Source of the DNA: Reichenbachiella sp.
GTDB lineage: Bacteria; Bacteroidota; Bacteroidia; Cytophagales; Cyclobacteriaceae
Direction of reading: 5' to 3'
DNA length: 64,000 bases
Assembly (NCBI RefSeq): GCF_033344935.1
Contig: NZ_JAWPMM010000001.1
Coordinates: 3,086,001-3,150,000, forward strand
Shown here in pieces: positions 26,345 through 34,520 of this stretch. Position 1 is the stretch's first letter. Each line of letters starts with the position of its first letter. The notes under the pieces were generated by a model. It made no database searches. It was not told the DNA's origin and saw only the letters and a program-made list of their open reading frames with translations. Made by a program: the position numbers and the translations under genes.

Positions 26345-26509
26345 AATTTCATAAACGTTTAAAAAAATGCTTAACCATCCTCTATTTGATTTGAACTATG
26401 ATTTTATGCAAAATCAAACGATCAAATACATATAGTAAATAATACGCATGTGTATTATTCGGACGTTGGCGGTAATGCAAAAGTGACGTAATCCCAAAAA
26501 GAACAATAG

Positions 26510-28282
26510 ATGTATTTAGAGAAGTTTATAATCAAGAATTTTAGAGGAATAAACAACGTTTCTCTGACATTCAACAAAGGACTAAATGTTCTTATTGGTG
26601 AGAACAATGCAGGTAAATCAGCAATAATTGATGCACTTCGTATTTGTTTGAGTTACGGAAATCAAAGACGAGACATTTACATCACAAAATCGGACTTTCA
26701 TCTTGACAAAAACGCTATATCAGAAAATGCAGACAGCATTGAATTTCATTTACATTTTCATATTGATGTTCCCGAAGAAGTAGCTTGGTTCAACGACCTT
26801 CTAAGCGTTCAAGAGGACGGAACGCAAGACTTACAACTTCATTTTAAATTTTACCTTGACGATAACGAAAGAGTTAAGTACAAAGTATGGGGCGGAACAA
26901 ATGAAGGACAAGCAATTGCACCCGAAGTATTGTATTTAATATATCATGTTCACTTAGACGCTTTAAGAGATGCTGAACAATTTTTACGACCAATCAGGGG
27001 AAATCGCTTAGGGCAACTATACACAAATATTCAAATTGACCCAGACATTGAAAAAGACCAAGAAAAGAAAAGTGAATTAGCAAAAAAAGTTCGCTCTGCC
27101 GTTGACAGCGATGCAGAATGGGTAGGACATGTAGATAAAGGAAAAGAAAAAATCAATGAGCATTTAAAAGAAACAAGTTTTTCAAACAAGCAACACCAAG
27201 TTGATATTTCATTTTTGCCGTTTGACTTCAATAGATTGGTAGATAATTTGAAAATTCAAATGCCATTATACTCTGACGAACTATTAGAAGGCGACCCAAC
27301 AAAACAAAAATATTTTGAGCTTTACCAAAATGGTCTTGGCTACAACAATCTAATTTATACAGCAACAGTTTTAGGTGATTTAAAGCAAAGAAAACAGAAA
27401 CAAAAGGAAACGTATGCAGCATTGCTCATAGAAGAACCAGAATCACATCTTCACCCACAATTACAAAATTTATTCTTCAATTACCTAAATAAACTTGATA
27501 CCGAACACGGCTTTCAAATTTTCATTTCATCTCATTCGCCAACGATAACGGCAAAAGCAAGTTTAAAGTCGGTAATAGTTCTTCAAAACCAAGAAAACAA
27601 AGTAAACGCACTCTCATTGCAAAAATCAGGACTTACAGAGGTCAATCATAAGTATTTGCATAAATTCTTGGACGTAACAAAATCACAGATATTTTTCTCT
27701 AATGGAGCAATTTTGGTTGAAGGTATTTCAGAAGCATTGCTCCTACCTATTTTTAGTCGCATTGTCGGAGAAAGAGAAGAATATGACATTGACAAGGCAG
27801 GAGTTGAATTAGTGAACTTAAACGGTGTTGCATTTTCTCATTTCGCCAACCTTTTCAATAACGATGATGATAGCAAGAATTTAAAGACAAAATGCTCTTT
27901 AATAACAGACGATGATACAGCGGAAGAAACAGACGAAATTACTTCAAGAGCAAAATCAGCGAAAGAACTTGAAAAGAATAACCTAAAGGTTTTCCTTGCT
28001 GAAAGGACTTTTGAATTTGAACTTTTCATTACAGGTAATAAAGACATTCTGCTGGAACTATTTAAAGAAATGCACCCTGTTGCAGCTGGAAGAATTGTTG
28101 CTGATGCTAACATCAAAACTCACGCAGCTAATTTTTTAGAGAAAGTTATTTCGAACAAGGCAAAGTCCGAATTAGCTCACAGATTAGCCGTTAAACTGTC
28201 AACAGATGAAGTAGCAAGGGATGCGTTCAAAGTACCAAGCTACATAGAAAACGCTATAAAATTTGCAGTTAAAGGAGAGTAA
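26510..28282 (+). CDS. gajA: Gabija anti-phage protein GajA (class 2 OLD family nuclease)
   Basis: 590 residues. N-terminal SMC/ABC-like ATPase: IIKNFRGINNVSLTFNKGLNVLIGENNAGKSAIID, Walker A at about 31-39. ABC-type Walker B LLIEEPESHLHPQLQ with D-loop/switch IFISSHSPTITAKA at about 310-350. The C-terminal Toprim nuclease shows the acidic ILVEGISEALLLPIF and LITDDDTAEETDE. With a UvrD-like helicase as the immediate partner this is Gabija; GajA senses nucleotides and nicks DNA during phage infection. Length agrees with the family (about 580). The stop and the gajB start share TAATG. Codon use is AT-rich, unlike flanking genes. Confidence 0.92.
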   Translation: MYLEKFIIKNFRGINNVSLTFNKGLNVLIGENNAGKSAIIDALRICLSYGNQRRDIYITKSDFHLDKNAISENADSIEFHLHFHIDVPEEVAWFNDLLSVQEDGTQDLQLHFKFYLDDNERVKYKVWGGTNEGQAIAPEVLYLIYHVHLDALRDAEQFLRPIRGNRLGQLYTNIQIDPDIEKDQEKKSELAKKVRSAVDSDAEWVGHVDKGKEKINEHLKETSFSNKQHQVDISFLPFDFNRLVDNLKIQMPLYSDELLEGDPTKQKYFELYQNGLGYNNLIYTATVLGDLKQRKQKQKETYAALLIEEPESHLHPQLQNLFFNYLNKLDTEHGFQIFISSHSPTITAKASLKSVIVLQNQENKVNALSLQKSGLTEVNHKYLHKFLDVTKSQIFFSNGAILVEGISEALLLPIFSRIVGEREEYDIDKAGVELVNLNGVAFSHFANLFNNDDDSKNLKTKCSLITDDDTAEETDEITSRAKSAKELEKNNLKVFLAERTFEFELFITGNKDILLELFKEMHPVAAGRIVADANIKTHAANFLEKVISNKAKSELAHRLAVKLSTDEVARDAFKVPSYIENAIKFAVKGE

Positions 28283-29967
28283 TGTTTGAGTCGCTATCAG
28301 AAAAACAAAAGGAAATTGTCTTTGGCAAATCTGGCAAATTCGTTGTTCGAGCTTGCCCCGGTAGTGGTAAAACATATTGTGTAAGTGCAAGACTTGCAAG
28401 ATTAATTTTAGATTGGAAAAATGATTATGCGGGAATTGCAGCAGTTTCATTTACAAATGTTGCTTGGCAGGAAATAGAAAAAAAATATTCTGATGAATTC
28501 AAACTTGGTGACAGAATTTCATTTCCTCATTTTTTAGGAACAATAGATAGTTTTATTAATAAATATATTTTTCTCCCTTACGGTCACTTGATACTAAAAT
28601 GCAAGAACAGACCAATTTTAGTTGGCGAACCTCACGGTATTTGGACAGGAAAATATTTTAATGACAGTTTCTTTGATAATTTAAGTTACAATATTGACGG
28701 TAGTATTTATGCTGTGGTTAAAGATAAAATGCCTAGAAATTGGGAACAAAACAGATATATAATTCCGTCAAAGAAGAAATGGAATAAGGCAGGTTATGCC
28801 ACTCAATCTGATGCCAACTACTTTGCAATGAAAATTCTTGAAACCTATCCGAGCATTGCAAAAGCAGTTGCGTTAAGGTTTCCGTATTTAATCGTTGACG
28901 AAGCACAAGACACGTCGGCTATCCAAATGCGTATTATTGATTTGCTTATTGAAAATGGATTAAATGAAGTAATGCTTGTTGGCGACCCCGACCAAGCAAT
29001 TTTTGAATGGAATGATGCACGTCCTGATTTGCTAAATGAAAAGTACAATAGTTGGATAAATTCAGTAGTTCTAAATGAAAGTCGCAGAAGCTCACAACAT
29101 ATCTGCAATTATACTTATAATATATCCTCTCTTGCTGAAATTTCAACAGCAGTAAGTGATGTCAAAGATTTTGCTCATCAACCGGGAGTAATTTTATATG
29201 ACAATAATCTGCCGCAAATTGTTACAGATTTCGTTGCTGAATGTGAACAGAATGGTATTATACCAACAGAAGAATCCATTGCCGTAATTTATAGAAGTAA
29301 AAATCTTGTAAACGATATTACAGGAATACCTGAAATTCCATTTAATGGAAGTCCTTGGGTAACACAGGACAATTACACTAAAGACTTTGCAAAAGGGAAA
29401 TTTCTTTACGACAATGGTGATTTTAAAAGTGGATTTAAAGCAATTGAAAAAGCAATCTTAAAGCAAGTAAATAATCTTTCCTTTTGTTCAGAGGAGAATG
29501 TTGCTAGTATGATTGACAAACTCGGATTTGTCAAGTTCAAATCATTGGTTTACCAATTTATCAATTTGCTACCCAAAACGGACATCGCACTTGGACAGTG
29601 GATAACAGCTGCTAATGAGGCATTAACAAAAAACAATATAAACTTTCAATTAAGCATTAAAAATGCAGGAAAAGATTATAGTTTCAACCAAGTATTCTTG
29701 TATGAGAAAGAAAAAATTTTTGATAGAAATTATCGTCTTGGGACTGTTCATAGTGTGAAGGGAGAAACCTTTGATGCAACACTCTTGATTTTAAAAACCA
29801 GAGGTGTTGGTAAGGCTTACAAAACAATTTTGAGAGACAATATTTCCATTGCAGATAGTGAAGAATTGAGAATAGCCTATGTAGGAATGACAAGACCAAG
29901 AAAAATTTTGGTGATTGCAGTACCTAACCAAGAAAACAAAACTGCGTGGGAAAATAAATTAAATTGA
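28282..29967 (+). CDS. gajB: Gabija anti-phage protein GajB (UvrD/Rep-like helicase)
   Basis: 561 residues, superfamily 1A. Walker A CPGSGKTYCVSARLARLI near the N-terminus; motif Ib region VSFTNVAWQEI; motif II LIVDEAQDTSAIQMR; motif III VGDPDQAIFEWNDARP; then GTVHSVKGETFDATLLIL and LRIAYVGMTRPRKILVIAVP for motifs V-VI. In Gabija, GajB binds DNA ends made by GajA and hydrolyses nucleotides, lowering the pool that restrains GajA. Starts at the ATG overlapping the gajA stop. The closing stop is about 15 bp before the attC-like site. Confidence 0.92.
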   Translation: MFESLSEKQKEIVFGKSGKFVVRACPGSGKTYCVSARLARLILDWKNDYAGIAAVSFTNVAWQEIEKKYSDEFKLGDRISFPHFLGTIDSFINKYIFLPYGHLILKCKNRPILVGEPHGIWTGKYFNDSFFDNLSYNIDGSIYAVVKDKMPRNWEQNRYIIPSKKKWNKAGYATQSDANYFAMKILETYPSIAKAVALRFPYLIVDEAQDTSAIQMRIIDLLIENGLNEVMLVGDPDQAIFEWNDARPDLLNEKYNSWINSVVLNESRRSSQHICNYTYNISSLAEISTAVSDVKDFAHQPGVILYDNNLPQIVTDFVAECEQNGIIPTEESIAVIYRSKNLVNDITGIPEIPFNGSPWVTQDNYTKDFAKGKFLYDNGDFKSGFKAIEKAILKQVNNLSFCSEENVASMIDKLGFVKFKSLVYQFINLLPKTDIALGQWITAANEALTKNNINFQLSIKNAGKDYSFNQVFLYEKEKIFDRNYRLGTVHSVKGETFDATLLILKTRGVGKAYKTILRDNISIADSEELRIAYVGMTRPRKILVIAVPNQENKTAWENKLN

Positions 29968-29981
29968 TTGAAGAAAGCACA

Positions 29982-30111
29982 TACCGCCAACATTGGCTAT
30001 ACGTAATGCGGGTGAAAATGCTAATATTAAAGCAATTACATTAAACAAACTTTATGGTAAGAGGAAAGTGAAGTGCTTTGAAATCCCGCACTACGCATAG
30101 CCGAGACCGTT
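29982..30111 (+). repeat. attC-like folded recombination site
   Basis: TACCGCCAAC (29982), then GGCTATACGTAATGCGGG (29995-30012) mirrored by CCCGCACTACGCATAGCC (30085-30102), 16 of 18 paired, with a 72-nt variable terminal loop, an unpaired spacer of 3 versus 6 nt beside the outer boxes, and GTT at 30109-30111. Imperfect arms, an AAC...GTT outer pair and a long loop are how attC sites look. It lies 15 bp after gajB and ends about 30 bp before the next gene. Confidence 0.6.
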
Positions 30112-30141
30112 ATCATTCACCATCTCACATCATCCCACCCT

Positions 30142-30750
30142 TTGAAAAAATCTCTTCTACTTCTCATTATCTTCACGAACCATACCCTAGTATGGGCTCA
30201 AATCATGGATCACTCGACACCAAACCTTAAAGAACTCCCAAAAGACGAGTTAATCGAGCATGCATATAAAATGCTTGCTAGCAAGTACCCTGATTTCACT
30301 TTCGATGTCAAGGATTACGAAATCACGGCATGGGCCAACACCGAAAAGGTAGTGGTCTTATTTAGGCGTATCATCCGATTTACTCCCCTAGACAGAAAAG
30401 ATGAAGATTTGAGTTTTGATTTTGAATTGGATCTCACCCACCAGCGCATATTACCCTTTGATACTTGGGGAATGAAGCGCTTTTACATCCCAACAAAGGA
30501 CGAACAAAAGAAAATTGATTTTGTTGTTAACTCATTCGGTATGCCACGATTGGGCTTCAACAATAGTATAGTAGAGGATACAGCGATGTACAAAATCCAA
30601 ATCGACAATGAAGTCGCCTTTGGACATTACTTCATTGACAAAATCACCGGAGAAGAATGTATAGGATCTATAGAAGGGAGTTATGCGCCTATGCCTGATG
30701 ATATTCCTGAGCTCATTGATCCAGATCCTTTGGTTGAAATCAAGGAGTGA
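30142..30750 (+). CDS. Hypothetical secreted protein
   Basis: 202 residues starting at a TTG (30142), giving KKSLLLLIIFTNHTLVWAQ, an apparent signal peptide; no ATG fits better. The mature protein has an alpha/beta, PepSY-like look: YKMLASKYPDFTFDVKDYEITAWANTEKVVVLFRRIIRF, LSFDFELDLTHQRILPF, YKIQIDNEVAFGHYFIDKITGEECIGSIEGSYAP. I do not recognise the family. The Gabija cassette appears to have inserted about 33 bp upstream and probably separated this gene from its original promoter region. Confidence 0.75.
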   Translation: MKKSLLLLIIFTNHTLVWAQIMDHSTPNLKELPKDELIEHAYKMLASKYPDFTFDVKDYEITAWANTEKVVVLFRRIIRFTPLDRKDEDLSFDFELDLTHQRILPFDTWGMKRFYIPTKDEQKKIDFVVNSFGMPRLGFNNSIVEDTAMYKIQIDNEVAFGHYFIDKITGEECIGSIEGSYAPMPDDIPELIDPDPLVEIKE

Positions 30751-30772
30751 GGCAAGCCGCTCTTTCCTTCCG

Positions 30773-31171
30773 TCAAACCCAAAGGAGGTACAAGATCAGC
30801 AGAATCCACATCACAGTCAGCATGGGCGGTATCACTTTACTGAGCAGTTGGTTAACCGAAAATTTCGACAAATAATTGACGTACAGCTTTCTACGCTCCC
30901 GGTAGTTTTCATCGTGGTCACGGAGGTAATTTTTCACTGAATGGAGCATATGATATTCTTTAGATTGGATCAACCACCAGATGATGGTAACGACTCCGCC
31001 AAAAATGCAAATGGCATATAAAATAATATGGTCGTTGCCCTGGCCAATTCCATTGACAGTAGCAGCCAAGAGAATAGACTGAAACAACAAGAAAAAATTG
31101 AGTCGATTATTAAAGTTCAATTCAAGAATCTGCCGATGGGTCCAAGCCCTGTTGATATCTTCTGGTTTCAT
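30773..31171 (-). CDS. Hypothetical inner-membrane protein
   Basis: 132 residues. Three hydrophobic helices: about 24-42 (LNFFLLFQSILLAATVNGI), 48-67 (HIILYAICIFGGVVTIIWWL) and 112-131 (KVIPPMLTVMWILLILYLLW). A basic and acidic soluble loop lies between helices 2 and 3 (YHMLHSVKNYLRDHDENYRERRKLY). Start ATG at 31171. I cannot assign a family. It is convergent with the preceding hypothetical gene. Confidence 0.75.
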   Translation of the reverse strand: MKPEDINRAWTHRQILELNFNNRLNFFLLFQSILLAATVNGIGQGNDHIILYAICIFGGVVTIIWWLIQSKEYHMLHSVKNYLRDHDENYRERRKLYVNYLSKFSVNQLLSKVIPPMLTVMWILLILYLLWV

Positions 31172-31277
31172 AATGCTATATTGAATTCGGCTGTTTTATT
31201 ATATAAAGATACTTTACGGTAACATAAAAGACATCATTATAGATCAGTCGCAGCACTTTCTATTCGTCAATTTACGA

Positions 31278-32519
31278 CTACACCCTCCTATCCACACTTC
31301 TCAACTCATCCAACTTTATTTTCAAATCCCAAGTCTTGGAATCCTTCCCTAAAGTTCCAAACAACCAATCCACTCCATCAGCCACTGGCACATTAGGATA
31401 AAACTCATCCCGTGCGAAGTGTACAAATTTCAGTGCTTTGAATCCATCAAACCACTGGTAGAATCGCTTTTGAAAAGTCACCATAGAATTGGCTTGGCTA
31501 TTAAATTCCTGGATATGAGATTTGAACTCTTCAAAAGGGACAAACTGCCTAATGGATTCGGAAAAATTCTGCCATTGCTTTTCCAGGTCCGTCAACTGAT
31601 ACAGTCCATCTACGGCAGAAAAGAAAACTTTCAGGTCTTCAAAAACCTGCGGATTATAACTGAGCAATTCGGACTTGCCTTCATCCAACCAACTACCAAT
31701 CGCTCGACCGGTACCAAAGGGCACTCGATCCGACCGTCTGGGCGACGGTATAATTTTGGTCGTGTTGAGTTCTTTGAAATTCCCCAAAGGAATGATTTTG
31801 TGTAGAAAATAAAAGTCCTCGCCCGCTTTTCGGCGATTCATCCCTCCCTGCTTTTGATAGGCCGAAGAGCGAGCAGCCATACTCGACCCGATCGTCTGAA
31901 AGGCATAAGGAAACCCAGCATATTTCAACCCATCCACGTAGTATCGCAGGTGCAGTTCGTAGTTGAGAATGCCCTCATACACTTCTGGAGCTTGCTCACC
32001 TTCCAGCGGATGTTCGAAATGAATCGAGCAGCCAGGCACTTTAGGGTTCTCCTCAAATACCTTTTCTACTTCTATTAGTAGATTTGGCTCACAAGTACTA
32101 TCTGCATCGAAGCAGAGAATCACACCGCCCTTCTCTTGGGATTCAAACATCCGAACAGCCTCATCCATTCCAATCTTTCGGGCAAGCCCTACACCGGCAT
32201 GTTTCTTGGGTAATTCGTTTTCTAAAATGAAATGATATTGGTATTTTCTGTTAGATACTGCAAACCACTTCTGGCAAGCACCAAGTGTATGTTCGTTGCG
32301 TTTTTTGATTTCTTCATCCGCTTGTGCAGAAGCATTGATCACCACAATCACAGAAACTTCCCCCTCAGGTGTTTCGCATGCTTCTATCGCCTCTAATGAG
32401 GTAAGCAAATCCGGTTCATTGTGGCATGGCAAGACTACAATTAAATCCGGCTTTCCGTAGTCTTCGAGTGCTATATAGGTCTGCGGATAAGCATAACGCT
32501 CTAAGTAAATATTGCTCAA
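31278..32519 (-). CDS. Family 2 glycosyltransferase
   Basis: 413 residues. GT-A fold: an N-terminal strand LIVVLPCHNEPDLLTSLEAIEACE (nucleotide-sugar site), VIVVINAS, the metal motif GVILCFDADSTCEP near 140, and AGEDFYFLHKIIPLG near 240, the acceptor ED acid region. No membrane helix is evident, so a cytoplasmic or peripheral enzyme. Sugar and acceptor are unknown; not part of a visible polysaccharide cluster. It starts 3 bp after pdxH on the same strand, suggesting an operon. Confidence 0.88.
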   Translation of the reverse strand: MSNIYLERYAYPQTYIALEDYGKPDLIVVLPCHNEPDLLTSLEAIEACETPEGEVSVIVVINASAQADEEIKKRNEHTLGACQKWFAVSNRKYQYHFILENELPKKHAGVGLARKIGMDEAVRMFESQEKGGVILCFDADSTCEPNLLIEVEKVFEENPKVPGCSIHFEHPLEGEQAPEVYEGILNYELHLRYYVDGLKYAGFPYAFQTIGSSMAARSSAYQKQGGMNRRKAGEDFYFLHKIIPLGNFKELNTTKIIPSPRRSDRVPFGTGRAIGSWLDEGKSELLSYNPQVFEDLKVFFSAVDGLYQLTDLEKQWQNFSESIRQFVPFEEFKSHIQEFNSQANSMVTFQKRFYQWFDGFKALKFVHFARDEFYPNVPVADGVDWLFGTLGKDSKTWDLKIKLDELRSVDRRV

Positions 32520-32522
32520 AAC

Positions 32523-33170
32523 TTAAGGCGCCAGTCTTTTGGTTACCCATTGTCCGTCCATCAGATCATAGACTATCCGATCGTGCAATCTGCTAGGCCT
32601 TCCCTGCCAAAATTCGATTTTGACTGGAGTCAATAAATACCCTCCCCAAAACTCTGGACGTGGTATTTCATTCTGATTTTCAAATTTATCTTGAATCTCT
32701 TCCACTCGATCTTCCAGAAAATCACGGTTGGGTATTTCCTGACTTTGTGGCGAAGCCCATGCTCCTATTCTACTACCATAAGGTCGCTCATTGAAATAAG
32801 CATCTGAGATTTCAGCTGGCACTTTGGAAATACTACCCTTGATCCTAACCTGACGTTCCTGCGATTTCCAATGAAAAGTCATCGAGGCGTACGGATGTTT
32901 TTCCAGCTGCTTGGCCTTGTTGCTGGTGTAGTTGGTATAGAAAGTAAAACCGTCCTCGGCATAGAACTTCAACAACACGATACGGCCTTCTGGAATTTGA
33001 TCTTCCCCAAGCGTAGAAAGTGTCAGCACGTTGGCCTCATCGCCATCAGACTTCATGGCGTCTTTAAACCACGCTTCAAATTGCATCATAGGGTCCTGGT
33101 GCACGCTTTCTTTAGTCAAAGAGTCCTTGCCATAATCCTTTCTCATCCCGGGTAAAAATTCTTTCGCCAT
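32523..33170 (-). CDS. pdxH: Pyridoxamine 5'-phosphate oxidase
   Basis: 215 residues: FMN enzyme of vitamin B6 synthesis and salvage turning PNP/PMP into PLP. Seen: MRKDYGKDSLTKESVHQDPMMQFEAWF, PEGRIVLLKFYAEDGFTFYTNYTSNKAKQLEKHPYASMTFHW with the phosphate/FMN residues, QVRIKGSISKVP, SRIGAWASPQSQEI and the C-terminal EFWQGRPSRLHDRIVYD...WVTKRLAP, which is diagnostic. Start ATG at 33170; the 130-bp upstream region is shared with the divergent miaE gene. Confidence 0.97.
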   Translation of the reverse strand: MAKEFLPGMRKDYGKDSLTKESVHQDPMMQFEAWFKDAMKSDGDEANVLTLSTLGEDQIPEGRIVLLKFYAEDGFTFYTNYTSNKAKQLEKHPYASMTFHWKSQERQVRIKGSISKVPAEISDAYFNERPYGSRIGAWASPQSQEIPNRDFLEDRVEEIQDKFENQNEIPRPEFWGGYLLTPVKIEFWQGRPSRLHDRIVYDLMDGQWVTKRLAP

Positions 33171-33218
33171 CTCTTATTATTAGTATTCTATGGTATGTGC
33201 TACAAATATCACCAAATG

Positions 33219-33281
33219 TTAGACTTTGATGATATATTTTAGACTTAAGATGTTAAACTTGAAACTTTAGAGTTTAAACTT
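33219..33281. promoter_or_regulatory. Four direct TTARACTT repeats in a divergent promoter region
   Basis: TTAGACTT at 33219 and 33239, TTAAACTT at 33253 and 33274, at spacings of 20, 14 and 21 bp, between pdxH and miaE. The even 20-21 bp spacing would put three sites on one face of the helix. This looks like a repressor or activator site array, unproven. Confidence 0.35.
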
Positions 33282-33300
33282 AATTCACTATCTTAAAAAT

Positions 33301-33885
33301 ATGCAGTTACGAGTTCCCCTATGCTACGACAGTTCGCCCGAATGGGTTGAAACGGTGATGAATGATTTCGATTCTTTTTTACAAGATCATGCCGACTGCG
33401 AGCGCAAAGCTTCTTCGATGGCCATGAGCTTTGTAGCTAAATTTCCTGATCGACTTGAAATCCTTCCCGAACTCATCGACACCGCTGTGGAGGAATTAGA
33501 ACACTTTCGTTCGGTCTATGAGATCATGCAAGAACGAGGCATCAAACTGAACCATGAAATCCAAGAAGACCAATACGTCAAACAACTCATTAAGAGCTGT
33601 AGAAGCGGAAGAGAAGAGCGTTTTATGGATCGCTTGCTTTTAGCCTCTATTGTGGAAAACAGAGGTGCCGAACGTTTCCGTCTGGTTTATGAAAATTTAC
33701 CTCAGGGAAAACTCAAAGAGTTTTATCAAGACCTCTGGGCCTCAGAAGCCAAACACGGAGAAGTATTCGTAAAAATGGCATTGATCTACTTTGATGAAGA
33801 CGACGTATACAAACGATTAAAAGAAATGAATGAGATAGAAGGCAAAATCATGGAAGCTATGCCTTTATCTCCAAGATTACACTAA
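33301..33885 (+). CDS. miaE: tRNA-(ms2io6A)-hydroxylase MiaE-like
   Basis: 194 residues, all-helical non-heme di-iron fold. Carboxylate/His iron ligands are visible in order: DHADCERKASSMAM, DTAVEELEHFRSVYEIM (E-x2-H), DRLLLASIVENRGAERF and ASEAKHGEVF (E-x2-H). It adds a hydroxyl to the hypermodified adenosine 37 of tRNAs reading U-initial codons. Start ATG at 33301. Followed after 11 bp by the YqgE/AlgH gene. Confidence 0.9.
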   Translation: MQLRVPLCYDSSPEWVETVMNDFDSFLQDHADCERKASSMAMSFVAKFPDRLEILPELIDTAVEELEHFRSVYEIMQERGIKLNHEIQEDQYVKQLIKSCRSGREERFMDRLLLASIVENRGAERFRLVYENLPQGKLKEFYQDLWASEAKHGEVFVKMALIYFDEDDVYKRLKEMNEIEGKIMEAMPLSPRLH

Positions 33886-33896
33886 GCATATAGCCT

Positions 33897-34475
33897 ATGG
33901 ATTACTTTCATTCAAAACAAAAATTCAATCCCGAAAAGGGAGATGTATTGATTTCTGAGCCTTATCTCCCGGATCCCAATTTCGAGAGAACTGTTGTTCT
34001 CATTTGCGAACACGATGAAAATGGAACATTCGGGTATGTTTTGAATAAAGCATCCAACGCCACTTTCGAAGAAGTAATTGATCAGGTTTCTGACTTTCAG
34101 GAAAAACTGTTTATTGGAGGTCCTGTACAGCAAGACACTTTACATTTTATTCACCGAGCGCCAGACCTCATGCCAGAAGGCAAGGCGGTAGGTGGTGGCA
34201 TCTATTGGGGGGGTGATTACGACAAGCTACTGTCTATGATCGACCTGAAGCAAATCAATCCCCGTGACTTCCGTTTCTTTCTAGGATATTCAGGTTGGGC
34301 TGCTGGTCAGTTGGAAGAGGAATTGGAGGCAAAGTCTTGGATTGTATGTAAGGGTATCTCCGCACAACGTGTATTTGATATAGACGAACGCCTATTGTGG
34401 AAAGATGTATTGGAAAGTTTAGGTGGTAAGTTTAAAATGTTTGCGAACTATCCAGCTGATCCCAATATGAACTAA
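33897..34475 (+). CDS. YqgE/AlgH family protein
   Basis: 192 residues with the family pattern PEKGDVLISEPYLPDPNFERTVVLICEHDENGTFGYVLNKA, FIGGPVQQDTLHFIHRAPD, FRFFLGYSGWAAGQLEEELEAKSWI. The role is not known in biochemical terms; members affect regulation of exopolysaccharide or stress genes. 11 bp after miaE and 45 bp before the DUF349 gene, so the three may form a transcription unit. Confidence 0.95.
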   Translation: MDYFHSKQKFNPEKGDVLISEPYLPDPNFERTVVLICEHDENGTFGYVLNKASNATFEEVIDQVSDFQEKLFIGGPVQQDTLHFIHRAPDLMPEGKAVGGGIYWGGDYDKLLSMIDLKQINPRDFRFFLGYSGWAAGQLEEELEAKSWIVCKGISAQRVFDIDERLLWKDVLESLGGKFKMFANYPADPNMN

Positions 34476-34520
34476 TGCCACAAAAATTGCATAAATTGCA
34501 TGGTGTAGAGAAAAAGTATT

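Larger units (their letters stand above)
26466..30109 (+). mobile_element. Putative integrated gene cassette carrying Gabija
   Basis: The left edge reads G|TTGGCGGTA (26465/26466) and the right edge reads TACCGCCAAC (29982-29991), an attC-like hairpin, then G|TTATC (30109/30110). If the interval were cut out between G and TT at both ends and closed, TTGGCGGTA would join after G and form GTTGGCGGTA, a perfect partner of TACCGCCAAC. This is how integron cassettes behave: the first bases of a cassette pair with its own R'' box. Contents: gajA and gajB, one orientation, AT-rich. No integrase is in the window, so this would be a lone insertion at a secondary site; the empty site would read GGACGTTATC. 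An inferred structure. Confidence 0.55.
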
